From NCBI GenBank assembly GCA_902792515.1, contig CADAZX010000013.1, forward strand, positions 25,750-89,749: DNA of 64,000 nucleotides, given 5' to 3'. This document shows positions 59,430-64,000 of this stretch, piece by piece. Source of the DNA: an uncultured Ruminococcus sp. GTDB taxonomy: Bacteria > Bacillota > Clostridia > UBA1212. The stretch's first letter is position 1. Each line of letters starts with the position of its first letter. The notes beneath the pieces are model-generated. The model saw only the letters and a program-made list of their open reading frames with translations. It was not told the origin of the DNA and did not search any database. The position numbers were made by a program, and so were the translations under genes.

Positions 59430-61555
59430 AGCGAGGCAGAAGAATAATGAGTTTGTTTTTATTGACCGCGCTGCAGTCCGGAGAGCTTCCCGCGTGCAGC
59501 CCCGGCGTACCGGCCGGCGGAAACGGCGCTGAATTGCTGTACGGTTATAAATTGTCCGATCAGCGCGGCCCGGGTATCTACCACGGTATGGTGCAGAAGC
59601 AGAAAACGCTGAACAGATACATTGCGATGATAGAAGATCTGTCCACGCTGCCGGTGTCGTTTATCTACGACGGCATAGAGTTCCGCGGGCTGGATACGGG
59701 TAAAAACGGCGCGTTCAAAGAGAAGTCCCGCCGTACGACCCTGTCTGAGGACGGACGCAAAGTATCCACCGCGATCGATCTGTCGTTCCGGGACAGCATA
59801 GCAGTTACGCTGGAAACGGCGATCTACCCGGACTACTGTGCGTACGAATGGACGGTCTGGTTTGAAAACAAAGGTTCTGCCGAAACGGCGGTGCTGGAAG
59901 ACCTGTACTCGGCGGATATGGTGTTAGATGGGGCGGATCCGGTGCTGAAGGGCATTTACGGTGACGGCGGCATTAAAAACGGCTGCCCGTATGAGCCCTA
60001 CGAAATCCCGCTTACCAAGGGCAAAAAAGTGTCGATGACGCCCGAGACCGGCCGCTCCACATACAATTATTTTCCGTATTTCAATCTGCAATACGGCAAC
60101 GGCGGCAAATTTGCGGCCATCGGCTGGCCGATAATGTGGGGCGCGACGTTCGAGCATGTTGATGGCGCGGCTGACGGCGGTACGGAAGGGCTGCGGTTCA
60201 GGGCGGGGCAAAAGTACTTTTCCACCACGCTGAAGCCCGGTGAAAAGATCCGCACGCCTATGACCGTGCTGCTGGACTACGACGGGAGGGTCGACAGCGT
60301 TGCCGCTAACCTGTGGCGCCACTGGTTCATTGACTGCAACATGCGCAGACCCGGCGGAGAGCTGTTCGAGCCCAACATTTCCGGCTGCACTTCCGGCATG
60401 TACGGCGAGATGGTTGCCGCCAACGAAGCGAATCAGATCGAAGCCATACAGACCTATCTTAGCCGCGACGTGCCGCTCACATACTGGTGGATGGACGCGG
60501 GCTGGTATTTCGAGTACGGCGAAAAATCGCTGGACGTCTGGCTGCCCACGGGTACCTGGATGGTGGATACCAAACGCTTCCCGACCGGATTCAAGGCAAT
60601 CAGCGACCTCGCGGCGGCGCACGATATGAAGACGCTGCTCTGGTTCGAGCCAGAGGTGGTGCGGCTGGAGGAGCGGCTGCGCGACGCGGACAACGGCATT
60701 CCCGCCCGCTTTATGCTGGACAGCGTACTGGCCAACATGGGCGATCCGGAATTCATCGACTGGATGGTGGAGCGCGTTTCGGGCATCATCACCGAGGGCG
60801 GCATTTCGTTGTACCGGCAGGATTACGGCATTAACCCCGCGGGCAATTTTATGGCTCAGAACACGCCGGGCCGCACCGGCATTATAGAAAACAAATACGC
60901 GCAGGGCTACTACGCGTACTGGGACAAACTGATTGAGCGTTTCCCCGGCATGATGATCGATTCCTGTGCAGCGGGCGGCGGCCGCAACGACATTGAAAGC
61001 ATGCGCCGGGCGGTACCGCTCCACAAGACCGACTACGACTACACGAACAACGAGGATAAGCAGAGCATGCACATGGCGCTGTACGCCTGGTTCCCGTATT
61101 TCGGATCGACTCTGGTGGGCGGGACGGTGGATCCGTACATTATGCGCACCAACTACACGCCGTGGGTCAACATGAGTCTCTCAATCGATTCCCGCACGCT
61201 TAAATGGAACACACTGAGCAGTTACTTGCAGGAATGGACGCAGCTCAGCAGCTGCATCTACAGCGATTACTATCCGCTCACCGGCTGGTCGCGCGGCAGG
61301 ACTGAATGGCGCGCGTGGGAGTTTTATTCACCCGAGACCGGCGAAGGCTTCGCGGAGTTTTTCCGCCCGGATGAAGCACCGCAGGATTCGCTCCATGTAA
61401 CGCTCAAAGGGCTGGAACCGGCGGCAACATACGCGGTCCGCAATCTGGACACCGGCATCGTAACGCGTGCAACCGGACAGGAACTGACGGAGCAGGGGAT
61501 TGAACTTACGCTGAAGCCGCGGTCAACGGCAGTTTTGACCATTAGAAGAGAATGA
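59426..61555 (+). CDS. GH36 alpha-galactosidase-like enzyme
   Basis: 709 residues. The N-terminal beta-supersandwich (residues ~35-290) is followed by a TIM-barrel with YWWMDAGWYFEYG, TLLWFEPEVVRLE, SLYRQDYGINPAG containing the probable nucleophile Asp, and DSCAAGGGRNDIES with the acid/base Asp, matching GH36. It hydrolyses alpha-galactosides such as melibiose or raffinose-type sugars. The N-terminus (SLFLLTALQSGELPACSP) has a hydrophobic run and a Cys but is a poor signal peptide. Arg is mostly CGC/CGG and Leu mostly CTG, unlike AGG/AGA-rich neighbours, supporting horizontal transfer. It overlaps the upstream remnant by 4 bp. Confidence 0.85.
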   Translation: MKRGRRIMSLFLLTALQSGELPACSPGVPAGGNGAELLYGYKLSDQRGPGIYHGMVQKQKTLNRYIAMIEDLSTLPVSFIYDGIEFRGLDTGKNGAFKEKSRRTTLSEDGRKVSTAIDLSFRDSIAVTLETAIYPDYCAYEWTVWFENKGSAETAVLEDLYSADMVLDGADPVLKGIYGDGGIKNGCPYEPYEIPLTKGKKVSMTPETGRSTYNYFPYFNLQYGNGGKFAAIGWPIMWGATFEHVDGAADGGTEGLRFRAGQKYFSTTLKPGEKIRTPMTVLLDYDGRVDSVAANLWRHWFIDCNMRRPGGELFEPNISGCTSGMYGEMVAANEANQIEAIQTYLSRDVPLTYWWMDAGWYFEYGEKSLDVWLPTGTWMVDTKRFPTGFKAISDLAAAHDMKTLLWFEPEVVRLEERLRDADNGIPARFMLDSVLANMGDPEFIDWMVERVSGIITEGGISLYRQDYGINPAGNFMAQNTPGRTGIIENKYAQGYYAYWDKLIERFPGMMIDSCAAGGGRNDIESMRRAVPLHKTDYDYTNNEDKQSMHMALYAWFPYFGSTLVGGTVDPYIMRTNYTPWVNMSLSIDSRTLKWNTLSSYLQEWTQLSSCIYSDYYPLTGWSRGRTEWRAWEFYSPETGEGFAEFFRPDEAPQDSLHVTLKGLEPAATYAVRNLDTGIVTRATGQELTEQGIELTLKPRSTAVLTIRRE

Positions 61556-61565
61556 GTTACATTGA

Positions 61566-61611
61566 GCATAATCAAAAAAAATACCATCTGGTATACCTGC
61601 GCATAATCAAA
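61566..61611. repeat. 11-bp direct repeat with short inverted repeat
   Basis: GCATAATCAAA at 61566-61576 and again at 61601-61611. Between them ATACCA-TC-TGGTAT can form a hairpin. It lies just after the GH36 gene, at the right side of the foreign block; a recombination scar or weak terminator are possibilities. Confidence 0.5.
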
Positions 61612-61668
61612 GAATGACAGTACACTGAATGCGCGTATTATCATTTGCTTGCGTTTAGAGGATAAACA

Positions 61669-61919
61669 GTGATCCTAAAAAAAAAATATACGCAAAATTA
61701 CTTGCATGGAAAAAAGAATGTAACGGAAACAGAGCACTGCTTGTTGAAGGCGCAAGACGTATAGGAAAATCGACGATCTGCGAGGAGTTTGGAAAGAATG
61801 AATACGAGACCTGTTTAGTAATAGATTTTGCGAAACAGGATAAAGACGTAGAAGCGGATAATAAGACTATACAGATTCCAAAAAACGGATGCGGCGACAT
61901 CAGCAAGGAGATAATATAA
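61669..61919 (+). pseudogene. Truncated AAA_14-type ATPase with poly-A frameshift
   Basis: The frame ending at TAA 61917 reads IYAKLLAWKKECNGNRALLV then EGARRIGKSTICEEFGKNEY, the N-terminus of the common Firmicutes AAA_14/DUF4143 ATPases with an intact Walker A. It stops after ~80 residues of a normal ~400. The natural start GTG 61669 is out of frame by one base at a run of ten A (61677-61686); eleven would restore it. Both defects indicate a decayed gene. Confidence 0.7.
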
Positions 61920-61931
61920 GGAGCAATTATT

Positions 61932-63182
61932 ATGTACTCTTCAAACGATATTTCAATAATCCGTGATCTGTGCAAGCGTTATATGGAGATCGCCACCTCT
62001 GAAAAGCACGTCAAGATGCGCAAACGATTCCGTGACGTCAACGATCTCAAGGTTGTCCGTCCTCCTCTTATTATTGAGGAGATCCCCTGGGAACAGATGA
62101 ACTACGAACACTTTTTGGATTGCAAATGCGAAAATCCGGAACTCAGAGGTATGGAGTACGGTCTTCGCGTCGCTTTGTTCAGAGAGAAGTATTTTAAGTG
62201 CGACAACTACATCGAACCGTATTGGGTCGTCTATAAATCATTCAGTTCCACGGGAAACGGTATTGACGACCTCTTCAGGGAAGAAGTAAGGGACGGACTT
62301 CATACGACAATTAAATCCCACAAATATATTGACGTTCTTGAAGATGAATCCTCGCTCGAGGCGTTCCACCTTCCGGTCATAACAGCTTATCCGGAGAAGG
62401 ATGAATATAATGTAAATCACGTTAAGGAAATTGTCGGAGATACTATTCCGGTCATTCTTCGCGGTCACGGTATATATCACGCCCCCTGGGACAGGATCGC
62501 GAGACTGCGCGGCGTTCAGCCGATATTGTACGATATGTACGACCGCCCCGAGTATCTTATCAGGATCAGGCAGCTTTACGCGGACGCATATAAATCGGAA
62601 ATGGATCAAATGGACGCGCTCGGACTGTATGAAGGAAACGGTTCGCTGCCGGTGCTCCACTGTACTCCCGGATATTTCACCGTTCCCGAAAACGCTCCGA
62701 ACGGAGGCAGGGGACTCGGCGGCACCTGGTACAGGACAATGGCGCAGATGTTCTCGGCCGCATCTCCGGACGACCTGTACGAGTTTGACGTGAGATTTTC
62801 GATAGATCTTGCTCAGCGCTGTGCGTACACATATTACGGATGCTGCGAACCGCTTTACGACCGCATACATATCATAAAATGGTTCCCGAACCTCAGAAAG
62901 ATCGGAGTCTCGCCCTGGTCTGACGTCGAGATCTCCGCGAGAGAGATCAAGGGAGATTACGTTTTCTCCAGAAAACCGAATCCGGCCTTCGTTGCGGTCA
63001 AAGTCGATACCGAACAGGTGAGAAAAGAAGCTGAAGAGACCGTCAAAGCATGCCTGAAATACGGCTGTCCCTGCGATATAACTTTGAAAGATATAAGCAC
63101 GGTCGGTGACAGACCGGAGAATCTCATTATCTGGGCGGAGACGGTTTCCGAAGTGCTCGACGAGTATTACGGAAAAGAATAA
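61932..63182 (+). CDS. Uroporphyrinogen decarboxylase-superfamily protein (URO-D-like)
   Basis: 416 residues, cytoplasmic. The barrel pattern of URO-D/methyltransferase-like proteins common in Clostridia is visible: KMRKRFRDVNDLKVVRPPLI, VILRGHGIYHAPWDRIARLRG, LYDMYDRPEYLIRIRQLYAD, YYGCCEPLYDRIHIIKWFPN (Cys-Cys, possible metal site) and IGVSPWSDVEISAREI. Members of this branch are not heme enzymes; many act as corrinoid methyltransferase components, but most are unassigned. No corrinoid protein is adjacent. AGGAG at 61918-61922 precedes ATG 61932. Codon use is host-like, so it lies outside the foreign block. Confidence 0.75.
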   Translation: MYSSNDISIIRDLCKRYMEIATSEKHVKMRKRFRDVNDLKVVRPPLIIEEIPWEQMNYEHFLDCKCENPELRGMEYGLRVALFREKYFKCDNYIEPYWVVYKSFSSTGNGIDDLFREEVRDGLHTTIKSHKYIDVLEDESSLEAFHLPVITAYPEKDEYNVNHVKEIVGDTIPVILRGHGIYHAPWDRIARLRGVQPILYDMYDRPEYLIRIRQLYADAYKSEMDQMDALGLYEGNGSLPVLHCTPGYFTVPENAPNGGRGLGGTWYRTMAQMFSAASPDDLYEFDVRFSIDLAQRCAYTYYGCCEPLYDRIHIIKWFPNLRKIGVSPWSDVEISAREIKGDYVFSRKPNPAFVAVKVDTEQVRKEAEETVKACLKYGCPCDITLKDISTVGDRPENLIIWAETVSEVLDEYYGKE

Positions 63183-63185
63183 AGG

Positions 63186-63218
63186 CGCGGGGCCATCATG
63201 ATCTGCTGCGGCCCCGCG
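63186..63218 (+). terminator. Rho-independent terminator
   Basis: CGCGGGGCC (63186-63194) pairs with GGCCCCGCG (63210-63218), followed by TTTC. Confidence 0.75.
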
Positions 63219-63327
63219 TTTCAACCGGTTGCGCGCGTCGTTTTGAGAAATCATGGCGACGCGCGCTTTTTGTATTTTTGATACGATCAACACAGAAAAA
63301 AGCCGGCGGCAGGAACCGGGGCACATT

Positions 63328-63371
63328 TGAGCAATCTGAGCAAATTTGAGCAATATGAGCAATATGAGCAA
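63328..63371. repeat. Five tandem TGAGCAA repeats
   Basis: TGAGCAA starts at 63328, 63337, 63347, 63356 and 63365, a 9-10 bp period, just upstream of the GH3 gene's promoter. Confidence 0.85.
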
Positions 63372-63389
63372 TATTTTTGAATTTTCCTA

Positions 63390-63418
63390 TTGACTTTTTA
63401 CAAAGGATAAGTTACAAT
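63390..63418 (+). promoter_or_regulatory. Promoter of the GH3 gene
   Basis: TTGACT (63390-63395), 17-bp spacer, TACAAT (63413-63418). The leader to ATG 63608 is ~185 nt and includes a CCCGGT/GCCGGG hairpin near 63534-63551 and a long T-rich stretch before the start. Confidence 0.75.
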
Positions 63419-63509
63419 AATTTGAATTCGATTCAGGGCGGGTTATGCCTTCCCGAAATTAGTTCAGTTTATTGTTCTGATAAGCTTTTGATTTTCTACA
63501 AAGGATAAG
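63399..63509. repeat. 13-bp direct repeat pair around the GH3 promoter
   Basis: TACAAAGGATAAG occurs at 63399-63411, within the promoter spacer, and at 63497-63509, 98 bp apart. Confidence 0.8.
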
Positions 63510-63607
63510 ACTTTTACGGCAAAATATAGTTCCCGGTACAAATGCCGGGTTCGCCTCCGTATGTCTTTCCTTTATTTTTTTTAATTTTTTACTGGAGTGT
63601 GCACAAT

Positions 63608-64000
63608 ATGAGAGGAAGCTTCAAAAGACTGCTTGGTTTGCTCCTCGCGCTCGTAATGGTTATAAGTATGTTGCCTTCAAACGCAATCAATACTTCCGCA
63701 CCCGAACGCGTAAGAGTGACCCCTGCAGCCGGCAAGACCGCAGTCGATCCGGCGACTGCACGCGAAAATCAAATTCGCAAAATTATGGCAGACATGGCAC
63801 TTGAAGACAAGGTTTACCAGCTCTTCATAGTCATGCCTTACGCGCTGGCGGGAACGTCCGCAGGCAGCAATTACTATACCGTTGAGAGCGGGCTGAAGAA
63901 TAACATTAAGAAGTATCCGGTCGGCGGTATTATTCTTAATGACAAGAACATTCAGTCGGAGTCCCAGCTCATCAAGCTGAATCAGGACCTCCAGGCCGCG
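63608..64000 (+). CDS. Secreted GH3 family glycosidase, 3' end outside the window
   Basis: 131 residues visible. ATG 63608 opens a signal peptide (RLLGLLLALVMVISMLPSNA). After a short linker the mature part begins IRKIMADMALEDKVYQLFIV, followed by YPVGGIILNDKNIQSESQL, the N-terminal pattern of NagZ-type family 3 beta-N-acetylhexosaminidases. The catalytic His-Asp and the nucleophile lie beyond the window edge, so specificity is open. No clear GGAGG precedes the start (ACTGGAGTGTGCACAAT has GGAG 10 bp upstream). Confidence 0.75.
   Translation, partial: MRGSFKRLLGLLLALVMVISMLPSNAINTSAPERVRVTPAAGKTAVDPATARENQIRKIMADMALEDKVYQLFIVMPYALAGTSAGSNYYTVESGLKNNIKKYPVGGIILNDKNIQSESQLIKLNQDLQAA

Overview
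The window reads as a chromosomal segment of an anaerobic, Gram-positive-type Firmicute, most likely an uncultured gut Clostridia lineage. Supporting signs are strong GGAGG ribosome binding sites, frequent TTG/GTG starts, TTGACA-17-TATAAT promoters, lipoprotein and sortase-like anchors, a dockerin-type C-terminus, and Clostridia-typical families (DUF3846, DUF5702, the Fe-S scaffold/GGGtGRT pair). No rRNA, CRISPR array, prophage or intact insertion sequence was seen. There is one tRNA, tRNA-Leu(CAA), on the minus strand at 23271-23353.

Layout. 1-3061: two adjacent repeat-rich surface proteins. 3412-10729: accessory metabolism (GH127-like hydrolase, DUF3846, acyl-CoA ligase, alkaline phosphatase lipoprotein, DUF3737, DUF1624 membrane protein). 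10763-14335: a terminator, eleven 10-bp tandem repeats, and three overlapping TadE/DUF5702-type genes with no Tad motor genes in view. 14365-25636: lipoproteins and carbohydrate-active proteins (beta-propeller lipoprotein, DUF4832 protein, DUF5107-TPR, GH99-like) with a YgjV membrane protein, an MBL hydrolase and the tRNA. 25688-27716: promoter, a long structured leader, then mgtE. 27958-30560 (minus): esterase, EEP phosphatase, inositol monophosphatase. 30914-43888: transglutaminase-dockerin protein, then mostly housekeeping genes (cinA, engB, lysA, an XRE-cupin regulator with an acyl-CoA synthetase, rhaB, yfcE, dCMP deaminase, nadK, recN). 43994-46997 (minus): two TIM-barrel sugar isomerases flanking a Gfo/Idh/MocA dehydrogenase. 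47369-58492: pgsA, a degenerate YhaO/YhaN (SbcD/SbcC-like) pair, copA with a fused copZ, scpA-scpB, a glycerophosphodiesterase, and the Fe-S scaffold/GGGtGRT pair. 58655-61919: a probable acquired island holding a truncated integrase, a broken membrane-anchor gene, a GH36 gene with foreign codon use, and a truncated AAA ATPase. 61932-64000: a URO-D-like protein and the start of a secreted GH3 enzyme.

Together the accessory genes suggest a plant- or host-glycan degrader (arabinofuranosidase-, galactosidase-, mannosidase- and GH3-type proteins, rhamnulokinase, sugar isomerases), although no sugar transporter lies in the window. The observations most worth a second look are: the structured mgtE leader; the copA-copZ fusion that keeps an internal ribosome binding site; the SbcC/SbcD-like pair that has lost catalytic motifs; the helically phased repeat upstream of the orphan pseudopilin operon; and the recurrent 9-12 bp tandem repeats confined to intergenic DNA.
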